This document shows, in pieces, positions 52,968 through 60,798 of a stretch of 64,000 nucleotides of DNA. Position 1 is the stretch's first letter, and every line of letters starts with the position of its first letter. The position numbers were made by a program, and so were the translations under genes. The stretch is from Sporosarcina sp. Marseille-Q4943 (lineage in GTDB: Bacteria; Bacillota; Bacilli; Bacillales_A; Planococcaceae), in assembly GCF_943736995.1 (NCBI RefSeq), contig NZ_OX031157.1, positions 1,647,001-1,711,000 of the forward strand, written 5' to 3'. The notes below the pieces were generated by a model. That model had not been told where the DNA came from, did not search any database, and was given only the letters and a program-made list of their open reading frames with translations.

Positions 52968-54029
52968 TCATTTACTGTCAAAGCTCGTTCGTTTCGGTTT
53001 CAAATCCTTCAAATCAATGCTTGGCGTGGCACGTTTGACCGCGTTTTTCACTTCTTTGAATGTGATGAACCGCTTGTTCTCCGGATCATAAAGTTTGTAT
53101 CGGAGCGACTCTAAGCTTGTTTTAATATTGATGGTCGTCGCCATTTGAAGAGGCGGAGTTGACTCATGCGCTATTTCCAAATTGTAGTTTGGAACGCGTG
53201 GTGCCAAGTGATGGACGTGGTGGAAGCCGATGTTGCCGGTCGCCCATTGAAGGACTTTCGGCAATTTGTAATACGAGCTGCCTTCCACTGCTGCCTTCAC
53301 GTAATCCCACTCGGATTCCTCTTCGAAGTAGGAATCTTCGAATGTATGCTGGATGTAGAATAGCCAGATGCCGAGCGCTGCTGCGACAAACATGATCGAA
53401 CCTTGCACGATGAGGAATGCCTGCCAGCCGACGAGCCATACCATAAATGCATATAGCGCGACGAGAATAACGTTCGTCAAATACGTATTCATGCGTTCTT
53501 TTCGACGTGCGTCTTTCCGATTGATTCTTCCCGTAATGAGGACTAAATATATCGGTCCGAGTCCGAACATGACAAGTGGATTCCGGTAGCATCGGTACAT
53601 GAGACGCTGCCAATTCGACGCCTTAACATATTCCTCTACCGTCATGACCCAAATGTCCCCAACGCCTCGCTTATCCAAGTTAGAGCTCGTTGCGTGGTGA
53701 ATCGCATGCTCGCGTTTCCACTTTTCATAAGGGAACAAAGTGAGAACCCCTGTAATCGTACCGACAATGTCATTTGCTTTTTTATTTTTGAAAAATGAAC
53801 CATGCGTGCAGTCGTGGAAAATGATGAATGTCCGGACGACGAAGCCCGCTGCAATTACTGCAATTCCGATCGTCAACCAAACCGACACCGACAGGCTTTG
53901 ATACGCCAAGAACCATAGAAGAAATATAGGCGGAACCGTATTGATCAGTTGGATGACACTCTTTTTTAAATCCGATTTGGCATAAGGTGCAACATTCTTG
54001 TGCAATTGTTTTGTTTTTTCCTTGCTCAT
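52968..54029 (-). CDS. des: Acyl-lipid desaturase
   Basis: The 353-residue membrane di-iron enzyme has the three His boxes HDCTHGS, HAIHHATSS and HHVHHLAPR among four or more membrane helices. In Bacillus it makes delta-5 double bonds in phospholipid acyl chains under cold. GAGGAGG precedes the ATG. DesR-like sites lie about 70-100 bp upstream. Confidence 0.93.
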   Translation of the reverse strand: MSKEKTKQLHKNVAPYAKSDLKKSVIQLINTVPPIFLLWFLAYQSLSVSVWLTIGIAVIAAGFVVRTFIIFHDCTHGSFFKNKKANDIVGTITGVLTLFPYEKWKREHAIHHATSSNLDKRGVGDIWVMTVEEYVKASNWQRLMYRCYRNPLVMFGLGPIYLVLITGRINRKDARRKERMNTYLTNVILVALYAFMVWLVGWQAFLIVQGSIMFVAAALGIWLFYIQHTFEDSYFEEESEWDYVKAAVEGSSYYKLPKVLQWATGNIGFHHVHHLAPRVPNYNLEIAHESTPPLQMATTINIKTSLESLRYKLYDPENKRFITFKEVKNAVKRATPSIDLKDLKPKRTSFDSK

Positions 54030-54096
54030 TGTAAACGCCTCCTCGAGAATTTTTCCTTAATTCCATACTAATATGCTTACCCAAATTTCAAAATAG

Positions 54097-54131
54097 ATGA
54101 ACGTCATAACTTTGCATATGACAAGTGTCAT
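54097..54131. promoter_or_regulatory. Probable DesR-binding dyads upstream of des
   Basis: ATGA-ACG-TCAT (54097-54107) and ATGACA-AG-TGTCAT (54118-54131) are two dyads of the same type with centres about 22 bp apart, on one DNA face upstream of the des promoter. They are suited to two DesR dimers. Confidence 0.5.
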
Positions 54132-54173
54132 TTATTGTGAAGGAGTTCACAAGGAATCGAGCAGAACGTAGGA

Positions 54174-54308
54174 GTTATGCGTAAGTTTCTGGATTTATGC
54201 GTAATTATTTACTTTTATGCGTGCGTTCGGAGAGTTATGCGCGAGTTTTAACGTTTATGCGGGATTCAGAGGAGTTATGCGTGAATTTCAGGGTTTATGC
54301 GTGATTGG
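54174..54308. repeat. Phased array, 20-bp period, TTTATGCG word
   Basis: (T/G)TTATGCG sits at 54174, 54194, 54214, 54234, 54254, 54274 and 54294: seven units exactly 20 bp apart, in the 580-bp gene-free stretch between des and the plsY fusion gene. Confidence 0.92.
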
Positions 54309-54352
54309 AAAGTGATTGTATTTTTACATAGTAATTCATAAATAAAAAAACA

Positions 54353-54373
54353 GGCATCCCGTTAAGAGATGCC
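54353..54373. terminator. Terminator hairpin, outer copy
   Basis: GGCATC-N9-GATGCC. The same 21 bases recur at 54579-54599 next to the plsY fusion stop, so the two copies flank the 126-bp element. Confidence 0.7.
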
Positions 54374-54379
54374 TCAGAG

Positions 54380-54416
54380 GTGTAGACAAAGTCGTTCTTT
54401 GACTTTGTCCACACTC
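54380..54416. terminator. GTGTAGACAAAGTC hairpin, copy 1
   Basis: GTGTAGACAAAGTC pairs with GACTTTGTCCACAC. A sister hairpin lies at 58021-58059. Both precede a 126-bp element by 35-40 bp and seem to be part of one composite unit. Confidence 0.75.
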
Positions 54417-54452
54417 AATTTTACAGATAGATACGATTAATAGACATATCTC

Positions 54453-54578
54453 TCAGCCTGATTGAAAACGCTTGTCATCCTAGGCGCGAAGTGGAGCGAA
54501 GACGCGAATAGAACTAAAGTTCATGAGCGGACGAGCGACACGAGCAACAACGGATGCGAGCGTTTGTCAACAGGCTGA
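54453..54578. repeat. 126-bp dispersed element, copy 1
   Basis: The copy at 58093-58218 is in the same orientation with four differences seen over 126 bp. The ends are imperfect inverted repeats (TCAGCCTGATTGAAAACGCT with the complement of AGCGTTTGTCAACAGGCTGA). The inside contains GCGAAGACGCGAA and GAGCGGACGAGCGA. No open frame. It looks like a MITE-like or structured-RNA element. Confidence 0.85.
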
Positions 54579-54599
54579 GGCATCCCGTTAAGAGATGCC
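54579..54599 (-). terminator. Terminator of the plsY fusion gene
   Basis: GGCATC-N9-GATGCC directly behind the stop codon, identical to 54353-54373. Confidence 0.7.
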
Positions 54600-54607
54600 T
54601 GCCACTT

Positions 54608-55573
54608 TCAACCATTCGCTTCAACGGCTGATTTAATATTGGATTGGCTGATTTTGTAATGGCTCGCATGCCATGCCGCTTCGCCGTCCTTTAATAGGAA
54701 GAGTTGCGGGCTTTCATGCTGTATGCTCAATTCGCTTTCGATTTCATTGGACAAGGAGCGGCTTCTTTGGACAATTAAATAGTATTTCGGAATCTCCGTT
54801 TCGAACCTGTCAAACTCCCGATACCCCGCTGCGCTTATCGGGCACGTCGAGCTATGCTTCATCAGGAAAACTGGCTCTTTATTCGATTGACTCCGTACTT
54901 GTTCCCATTCTTCAATGGATCGGATCTCTTTCATTAGATGATCTCTCCTTTCCCTAAGTGAAGGGTCGTTCCTGAATAATAGACGGTCGATGGGCCGCCT
55001 TACTTCCTTATATACCCTTTTGCGACAAGGTAAATCTTTCCGGTGCGCGAATAATAGAAAAGCGACAACGAGTATGGCGGCAACCGTTTGCGACCAATCC
55101 CTCGTCAATCCAAACAGGAAAAGCGGCGACATGGCCATTGCGCTTAAACCGACGAGGCTGAAGTTTTTCAGGAATGGATAGAAGACTAGAAACACGACAA
55201 CAAAACAAGCAACGACAAGCGGGTTGAATGCAAGCATCCCGCCAATGAACGACGACACCCCTTGCCCGCCGCGGAACTTATGGACAAACGGATAAATATG
55301 CCCTGCCATGACGGCAAAGACGCATGCCAGTTGGAGCCATTCGTCCATCCCTAGCCATCTGGCAATCAAGACGACGATCGCTCCTTTTAATGCATCTCCA
55401 ATAAACGTCAAAACAAAGCCGGTTTTGCCGAACACCCTTCCTGCATTTCGTGCGCCTGGATTCCCGCTTCCCGATAAGCGGATATCTTGTCGGTACAACA
55501 ATTTACCGATGACAGTTGCCATCAGCAAATTGCCAATCAAATACGCGCAGATGAGCAATACGGCTACTTCCAT
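54608..55573 (-). CDS. PlsY acyltransferase fused to a YtxJ-type bacilliredoxin domain
   Basis: Residues 1-195 are PlsY, which moves acyl groups from acyl-phosphate to glycerol-3-phosphate: five or more membrane helices with SGNPGARNAGRVFGKTG, FRGGQGVSS and HRKDLPC in place. Residues 215-321 match YtxJ (DUF2847), a thioredoxin-fold bacillithiol-related protein: IRSIEEWEQVRSQS, VFLMKHSSTCPISA with single Cys in TCPIS, and SPQLFLLKDGEAAWHASHYKI. In bacilli these are normally separate proteins. There is no frameshift or stop between them. Confidence 0.85.
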   Translation of the reverse strand: MEVAVLLICAYLIGNLLMATVIGKLLYRQDIRLSGSGNPGARNAGRVFGKTGFVLTFIGDALKGAIVVLIARWLGMDEWLQLACVFAVMAGHIYPFVHKFRGGQGVSSFIGGMLAFNPLVVACFVVVFLVFYPFLKNFSLVGLSAMAMSPLFLFGLTRDWSQTVAAILVVAFLLFAHRKDLPCRKRVYKEVRRPIDRLLFRNDPSLRERRDHLMKEIRSIEEWEQVRSQSNKEPVFLMKHSSTCPISAAGYREFDRFETEIPKYYLIVQRSRSLSNEIESELSIQHESPQLFLLKDGEAAWHASHYKISQSNIKSAVEANG

Positions 55574-55659
55574 TCATTCCCACCCCACTTTCCTACTTCA
55601 CAATATGCAGCACCCTGCCTTTTCCTGTACAATATGTCGCAGAAGAGAGGATGATCTAG

Positions 55660-56319
55660 TTGAAGGAATCAGCAATTCGCCCTTCTGTGGCCATCATTTT
55701 ATGTATTGTTTTCGGCGGCGCCTTTGCTTTCATAGTCACAGCGATTCTCAGCGATATGATCGGCGGCTTTGACAGATCGGTCATTGATGCCATCCAAGGG
55801 TTGGAAACCTCGTGGTTGACGTCCATTATGCTCGCGTTCACATTCATCGGCTCCACAAAAGTCGTAATGCTCCTTACTATCGCAGGGACCGTTCTTCTAT
55901 TATGGAAGTTCCGCTCCAGAAGCGAAGGCTACTTCTTTTTCTTCACAATGATTGGGACGATCATATTGTTCCAAGCTTTGAAGCTCATTTTCAAAAGGCC
56001 GCGTCCTGAGTTCCATCGGCTCGCCGAAGTGGGTGGCTATAGCTTCCCGAGCGGTCATGCGATGATGGCCTTCAGTCTCTACGTGCTTTTCACTTATTTG
56101 CTATGGCGTCATATACAATCGACTGCAGGCAGGACAGCCTTGGTGGCCTTTGCTATTTTCATGTTTGTCATGATTTCTGCGAGCCGCATCTATTTAGGTG
56201 TCCATTATCCGAGCGACATCCTCGGAGGTGCGATTGCAAGCGCTTTTTGGCTTACACTTACGGCATTCCTGTTTGTCCTATCTGAAAAGCGGAAGAAACG
56301 CGGCCTCGTTCAAGATTGA
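55660..56319 (+). CDS. PAP2-family membrane phosphatase
   Basis: The 219-residue protein has six membrane helices and the acid phosphatase signature KLIFKRPRP, FPSGHAM, SRIYLGVHYPSD. It probably dephosphorylates undecaprenyl diphosphate or phosphatidylglycerophosphate at the outer face. The TTG start lies behind AGAGGATGAT. Divergent from the plsY fusion gene. Confidence 0.9.
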   Translation: MKESAIRPSVAIILCIVFGGAFAFIVTAILSDMIGGFDRSVIDAIQGLETSWLTSIMLAFTFIGSTKVVMLLTIAGTVLLLWKFRSRSEGYFFFFTMIGTIILFQALKLIFKRPRPEFHRLAEVGGYSFPSGHAMMAFSLYVLFTYLLWRHIQSTAGRTALVAFAIFMFVMISASRIYLGVHYPSDILGGAIASAFWLTLTAFLFVLSEKRKKRGLVQD

Positions 56320-56333
56320 CGAGGCGCTTTTCA
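56304..56333. terminator. Bidirectional terminator
   Basis: GCCTCGT pairs with ACGAGGC and is followed by GCTTTT, overlapping the convergent gene ends. Confidence 0.7.
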
Positions 56334-56882
56334 TTCGGTGAATCTAGCTGCTTCCTCATCGGATAGAATCCGTGGTTTGAAATTCCCCACTTCCATATAG
56401 TCAACGCGCTCATCCACCGCAATTTTGAACACGTATGGATCATTCGTCTTTTCAATCGTTTGGACGTTCGATTGCATTTTTTCGTAATAGGTCTTTACTT
56501 CCTGCTCCACCCAAAACGGCACCTCTCGATTCGGCACGCCACTCTCCTTCTCCTTCCGCTCATCCTCCCATTGTTGCTTCGCTTCCGGATCCATGCGGAA
56601 ATAGATCTTTTGCAAGGTATCAATCACTTCTCCGAATCCGATGATCAGCAACCCATACAGGAAGTGTGACGCTACGATGCCGAGGAACGCAAACAACGCA
56701 GTTCCCGTAATCCCGCTTGAATAATGCATTTCTCCCCAATCATTCATGAGGTGGCCGCCCATTTGTGCCATCATCGACAAGGAGAAGATCCCCTGGATGA
56801 CACCCCATCCGATTACGACAACTCCGGCAATCTTGATGATATATCCAATGAAACTCTGCTTCGTAAATAAGTTGCTCAACAT
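56331..56882 (-). CDS. Membrane protein of unknown function
   Basis: The protein of about 183 residues has two or three helices in its first half (IIKIAGVVVIGWGVIQGIFS; TALFAFLGIVASHFLYGLLI) and a soluble, charged C-terminal half. No family recognised. GGGAGAG precedes the ATG at 56882. Confidence 0.65.
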   Translation of the reverse strand: MLSNLFTKQSFIGYIIKIAGVVVIGWGVIQGIFSLSMMAQMGGHLMNDWGEMHYSSGITGTALFAFLGIVASHFLYGLLIIGFGEVIDTLQKIYFRMDPEAKQQWEDERKEKESGVPNREVPFWVEQEVKTYYEKMQSNVQTIEKTNDPYVFKIAVDERVDYMEVGNFKPRILSDEEAARFTE

Positions 56883-56962
56883 GACCACTCTCCCATTTTA
56901 ATTTCCACCTATCTTGTGTACGATTGAGTGACTTGGATAGTTTCATTAAGAGGAGGAAGGAC

Positions 56963-57289
56963 ATGCTTCCATTTACAGAACGGGTTGTGCAGATCATTCG
57001 GGACATCCCTGCAGGCAAGGTCATGACATATGGGCAAGTGGCAGGCGCAGCTGGCAATCCGCGGGGTGCAAGACAAGTCGTCAGAGTCCTCCATTCGATG
57101 AGCGCCAAATACGAATTGCCTTGGCACCGGATCATCAATGCACAAGGCGCTATTTCGACCCCTTCCGATCGGGAAGAAAAAGGCGGCTTGCAACGAGAGT
57201 TGCTGGAGGCGGAAGGTGTGGAATTCATGGCTAATGGGAAAGTGGATCTGCAAGTCTATCGGTGGTTTCCTGAAGAAGAATTTATGTGA
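56963..57289 (+). CDS. Alkyltransferase-like (ATL) DNA repair protein
   Basis: The 108-residue protein is the MGMT DNA-binding domain (VMTYGQVAGAAGNPRGARQV) with PWHRII where true methyltransferases have PCHRV. The Cys acceptor is thus replaced by Trp, the mark of ATL proteins, which bind alkylguanine and guide it to nucleotide excision repair. GAGGAGG precedes the ATG at 56963. Confidence 0.9.
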   Translation: MLPFTERVVQIIRDIPAGKVMTYGQVAGAAGNPRGARQVVRVLHSMSAKYELPWHRIINAQGAISTPSDREEKGGLQRELLEAEGVEFMANGKVDLQVYRWFPEEEFM

Positions 57290-57295
57290 TGAAGA

Positions 57296-57541
57296 TCAAA
57301 TCGCCTGCCGTTCGCGGCTAACTACACGTTGCACGGACAAGACCCGGTCCGTTTTGAATGTACGTTTTTCATGGCGCAAATGGCAATAGGCCGTGAATGA
57401 ATCCATACCGACTGTAAGAATGCGGATGCGTCTTTTCGTCAGTGTCCCATCCGCCCGCATATAGATCATTTCCGCCAATTCATGGCGCTCGCATATTTTG
57501 AGTAAAGCTTGTCGCAAAGCTCTCATCTCCGTTCGGAACAT
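57296..57541 (-). CDS. Small WYL-like domain protein
   Basis: The 81-residue protein is an isolated WYL-type Sm-like barrel (MIYMRADGTLTKRRIRILTV, YCHLRHEKRTFKTDRVLSV). WYL domains bind nucleotides or nucleic acid and usually sit behind a winged helix, which is missing here. The start is uncertain. It is convergent with the ATL gene, six bases apart. Confidence 0.65.
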   Translation of the reverse strand: MFRTEMRALRQALLKICERHELAEMIYMRADGTLTKRRIRILTVGMDSFTAYCHLRHEKRTFKTDRVLSVQRVVSRERQAI

Positions 57542-57608
57542 TTGTTCCCATTATATGCGAACGGCAACAGAAAAACAACTCCATTTCACTTGAAAGGAGG
57601 TGAGAAAT

Positions 57609-57983
57609 ATGTGGAAAGAATTCAAGGAATTCGCGTTCAAAGGAAACGTCCTTGACCTCGCAATTGCCGTCGTCATCGGTACAGCTTTCGGCAAGATCGT
57701 ATCATCGCTCGTCGATAACATCATTATGCCGATTGTCGTTGCTATCACCGGAAAGGTTGACGTATCCACTCTTGAAGTGGCAATCGGTACCACCACCCTT
57801 ACATATGGACTATTTTTGCAATCCATCATTGATTTCATCATCATCGCCTTCTCGATTTTCCTATTCGTTCGTCTCTTAATGAAGTTCAAACGGAAAGAGG
57901 AGCCTGCGAAGGAAGAACCGCCTGCGCTTGACGCGAAAGAAGAATTATTAAAAGAAATTCGCGATTTATTGAAAGAAAAATAA
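57609..57983 (+). CDS. mscL: Large-conductance mechanosensitive channel
   Basis: The 124-residue protein has the MscL N-terminal [20 protein letters not shown], pore helix TM1, a periplasm-side loop, TM2 ([18 protein letters not shown]) and the cytoplasmic bundle ([14 protein letters not shown]). It opens under osmotic downshock. AAAGGAGGTGA precedes ATG 57609. Confidence 0.96.
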   Translation: MWKEFKEFAFKGNVLDLAIAVVIGTAFGKIVSSLVDNIIMPIVVAITGKVDVSTLEVAIGTTTLTYGLFLQSIIDFIIIAFSIFLFVRLLMKFKRKEEPAKEEPPALDAKEELLKEIRDLLKEK

Positions 57984-57990
57984 TGATAAA

Positions 57991-58018
57991 ATGCCTGCTC
58001 ATTAAAAAGCAGGCATTT
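57991..58018 (+). terminator. Terminator of mscL
   Basis: ATGCCTGCT pairs with AGCAGGCAT, followed by TTTT. Confidence 0.85.
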
Positions 58019-58020
58019 TA

Positions 58021-58059
58021 GAGTGTAGACAAAGTCTTTTTTTTACTTTGTCTACACTC
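58021..58059. terminator. GAGTGTAGACAAAGT hairpin, copy 2
   Basis: GAGTGTAGACAAAGT pairs perfectly with ACTTTGTCTACACTC, followed by TTTTT. Sister of 54380-54416. Confidence 0.85.
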
Positions 58060-58092
58060 TTTTTCGGGAAGCCGTGATGCATCGGGATTTCC

Positions 58093-58218
58093 TCAGCCTG
58101 ATTGAAAACGCTTGTCAGCCTAGGCGCGAAGTCGAGCGAAGACGCGAATAGAACTAAGGTTCATGAGCGGACGAGCGAGACGAGCAACAACGGATGCGAG
58201 CGTTTGTCAACAGGCTGA
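58093..58218. repeat. 126-bp dispersed element, copy 2
   Basis: Same orientation and about 97% identical to 54453-54578. It sits between the mscL terminator plus hairpin and the stop codon of the DUF2207 gene. Confidence 0.85.
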
Positions 58219-58221
58219 AAT

Positions 58222-60162
58222 TTAATCTGCACCGGCTCCACCACCCCCGCCATCTCCTCCTCCGCTGCTGTAACTACCACCGGAATCATATCCTCCGCTT
58301 CCCCATGAAGATCCGCCCTTGCTCGGTGACGTTTGGGGTCCCCAAGTAGAATAGGCGAAGTAAAGTGGATCCACTTGCAATGCGAACAGGGGCGCCAATG
58401 GGGAGGATTCAGGCAAGCCCCTTGTAAGCCTTGGAAGCCTTTTCTTCGATTTATTCAATAAATATGCACGTGCAAGCCAACGATCGGCTTCGTCCTGATG
58501 TAGATAATTAGGGATCCCCCGCTTCACACGCCTCCTGAATTTCGCAATGCTCATTTTCGTGTAAAGAGCGGTTAGCGAGCTTGGAATCGTTTTTGGGATT
58601 GAGAAGTATAAAATTGCACCTAAGATGACCGCAGAAAGGACAGCTTCTGATAACGAAGGAGCAACGATTTGGGCCCCGGCAGAAAACATTCCAATCATGA
58701 ACAGAATAGCCGGCCACTTCTTTTCGAGATTCGTACTGTAAAAATAATACCCGATCACTGCGACAATAGCAGGAAACGAAATTCCCCAGCCGCCGGCGCC
58801 GTCTGCATAAAATCCGTACATCGTCGTTATTGTAAGCAGAAGGAAGATTGCTGTCTTCATCAGTTTAGGTATCTTCGTCGAAACCGACCCTGCGTCTTCC
58901 ATAAGACTAAGCACATCGCTATGCCAGACTTCGTGGTTTTCATAGAATTGCCGTTGTTTTCGCAGATGGGTCCGATTCTTTTTATCGACATGAACGGATG
59001 GCCCTGCCATGTCATGCAAATGGAATTTCCGATGACCGACCCTCCCTTTGAAGAGCCATGTCAATAAATACTGCTCGTGGGGCAATAATGTCTGCTTTGA
59101 TTTCTTCAATTGTTCATTCGAATGGAGCAAGTGAAAGACAAGCGTCTTTTCAGGGGCACCTTCCTCCCCTTGGAAACGTGCTGCCGAATCCGTCGTTTCC
59201 ACTTTGATAATTCCTTTTTCAACGAGCGAAAACAGCCCGGCCAGAAAGCTTTTCCGGTTGAATCGGCCATTCTGTTCGACAAAAGCCAAATACGTCGGAT
59301 CGGTCTGCAGTACGACATCCGTGCTACCGAACAGAGTGAAGACCCGTTGCCTTATGAGAATGAGCAATATGATCACTACTATGAAGAATATGCTTAAGCT
59401 ACTCGCTACATTTTCCGCAACGGGGATGTTCGCCCACCTCGACTCTTTTTTATCTATGAGCTGCTGTTCCTGCCGTATTGCTTCTTCGAGTGAAATCGGC
59501 TCGGCAATTTTTGGCTGCTCGGTCATAATTGAAGAAGGGAACAGTACACGGGTCTCCGTCACTGTATATGCGGCCGACTTGGGCGTATGAAACGAAATGC
59601 CGTCGCGATAAACCTTCCGTACTTCCCCTTCCCGGTCGTGCAGAAAACCATGGATGTGCTTATCCCCGGCGTCACCCGGCAACACGTACGTAATGTCCAC
59701 ATTATTCAAATCCGCATCGTGATTGCCGCCACCCTCAAAATAGGTGACCGACAAATCGCTGTATGTATCATATGAAGTCACCGCGTTCTGCATTTTGTAG
59801 ACATAGAGGACAGAAATGGTTTTATTCTCCTCCTGGATGGCTGTCCGGTACGCGCTTCCTTTACGAGCCACCTCCGCTTTCGTTATGGAAGATTCCTCGA
59901 TCTCCCCGACGACAGGCTCCTGCCCTTCGATCAAATAAGCTTCGAAACGATCGATCTGGCCAAAATGCTTCTCAGGAAACGATCGGGTCAACTGCGAAAA
60001 CGAACCATCCAACGTATACGTGAACACCTCATTCACCAACATATCGCCATTCGGTTGCACCCATCCCTTAATCTGCACCCGATCGACCGAGTACGACTTT
60101 GCCTCAGCATGGGCAGGTGAAAGGAACAGTAGCATGACAATAAAAATCATTATCTTCCGCAT
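58222..60162 (-). CDS. DUF2207 domain membrane protein
   Basis: The 646-residue protein has a signal peptide (IMIFIVMLLFLSPAHAEA), an extracytoplasmic DUF2207 region (YSVDRVQIKGWVQPNGDMLV, to about residue 235), a helix (SLSIFFIVVIILLILI), a cytoplasmic part, further helices near 435-530, and a glycine/serine-rich tail (SGGSYSSGGGDGGGGGAGAD). This is the normal architecture of the family. Function unknown. Confidence 0.85.
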   Translation of the reverse strand: MRKIMIFIVMLLFLSPAHAEAKSYSVDRVQIKGWVQPNGDMLVNEVFTYTLDGSFSQLTRSFPEKHFGQIDRFEAYLIEGQEPVVGEIEESSITKAEVARKGSAYRTAIQEENKTISVLYVYKMQNAVTSYDTYSDLSVTYFEGGGNHDADLNNVDITYVLPGDAGDKHIHGFLHDREGEVRKVYRDGISFHTPKSAAYTVTETRVLFPSSIMTEQPKIAEPISLEEAIRQEQQLIDKKESRWANIPVAENVASSLSIFFIVVIILLILIRQRVFTLFGSTDVVLQTDPTYLAFVEQNGRFNRKSFLAGLFSLVEKGIIKVETTDSAARFQGEEGAPEKTLVFHLLHSNEQLKKSKQTLLPHEQYLLTWLFKGRVGHRKFHLHDMAGPSVHVDKKNRTHLRKQRQFYENHEVWHSDVLSLMEDAGSVSTKIPKLMKTAIFLLLTITTMYGFYADGAGGWGISFPAIVAVIGYYFYSTNLEKKWPAILFMIGMFSAGAQIVAPSLSEAVLSAVILGAILYFSIPKTIPSSLTALYTKMSIAKFRRRVKRGIPNYLHQDEADRWLARAYLLNKSKKRLPRLTRGLPESSPLAPLFALQVDPLYFAYSTWGPQTSPSKGGSSWGSGGYDSGGSYSSGGGDGGGGGAGAD

Positions 60163-60388
60163 CTGAGCACCCCCTTTTGGTTAGCTACAATACGGTGAGA
60201 GGCGTGGAAGGGTTTCAAGCAAACAGTAAAACGGGTGTTTCGGCATGTTTGTAAGTAGGAAATAAGTTGCTGCTCCGCTTAGAAATGATTATCTATTGAA
60301 TCCTCAATTACCAAGTCATGAATTTTTATTCTAATCCCACTCTATCTGAACCACCCCTCCCCCAAATTCGACATCCTTGTGTCGTTCG

Positions 60389-60417
60389 TTGCCTCCTTCT
60401 CGAACTGATGCTACAAT
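60389..60417 (+). promoter_or_regulatory. Sigma-A promoter of the 30-residue peptide gene
   Basis: TTGCCT (60389-60394), 17-bp spacer, TACAAT (60412-60417). The rest of 60163-60388 shows no gene. Confidence 0.6.
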
Positions 60418-60455
60418 GGAATGTAGGATTGACGATAAAAAGGAGTGAAGTCTTC

Positions 60456-60548
60456 ATGTGGTTCTTATACATCATGTACATCTTGTTCGCTTTTATCATC
60501 CTTGGTACAACATTTGGTCTTATCAGCACATTCAACAATCATAAGTGA
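60456..60548 (+). CDS. 30-residue membrane peptide
   Basis: AAAAGGAGTG precedes an ATG giving MWFLYIMYILFAFIILGTTF then GLISTFNNHK, one membrane helix. A promoter lies upstream and a terminator overlaps the 3' end, so this is a complete small transcription unit. It could be a regulatory membrane peptide or a toxin; nothing further can be said from sequence. Confidence 0.6.
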   Translation: MWFLYIMYILFAFIILGTTFGLISTFNNHK

Positions 60549-60567
60549 TTGTTGAAGTGCTTTTTTT
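60529..60567 (+). terminator. Terminator of the peptide gene
   Basis: TTCAACAATCA pairs with TGATTGTTGAA, followed by GTGC and seven T. Confidence 0.8.
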
Positions 60568-60597
60568 GTGGAATCGCGTCATGATGACGGAAAATTG

Positions 60598-60636
60598 AAA
60601 AGGTGTCCCGCAGCCAGTTGGCTAGGGACACCTTTT
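60598..60636 (-). terminator. Terminator of the regulator-propeptide operon
   Basis: AAAAGGTGTCCC pairs with GGGACACCTTTT, just behind the propeptide stop codon, with A/T runs on both sides. Confidence 0.85.
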
Positions 60637-60639
60637 TTC

Positions 60640-60798
60640 TCATGTTTGTGGGGGTAAGACCGATGGTGGAGTTAAATTGTCTTTCCCTTTTGTGTGCGTG
60701 GATACGCTGTCATTCGGCTCTAGTGCAAATGCGGTACCCGTCCCGGCAAATGCAGCAAACATTGCCGTCAGTAAAATGATGGTTAACTTTCGTTTCAT
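60640..60798 (-). CDS. Secreted propeptide, probable quorum-sensing signal
   Basis: The 52-residue product MKRKLTIILLTAMFAAFAGT, then GTAFALEPNDSVSTHTKGKD, ends NLTPPSVLPPQT. It has a signal peptide (cut near AFA) and a short polar tail, as in Phr, PapR and NprX precursors. Its ATG overlaps the stop of the RNPP regulator gene as ATGA, with AGAAGGA just upstream, the usual regulator-signal coupling. The mature signal probably comes from the C-terminal end. Confidence 0.7.
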   Translation of the reverse strand: MKRKLTIILLTAMFAAFAGTGTAFALEPNDSVSTHTKGKDNLTPPSVLPPQT

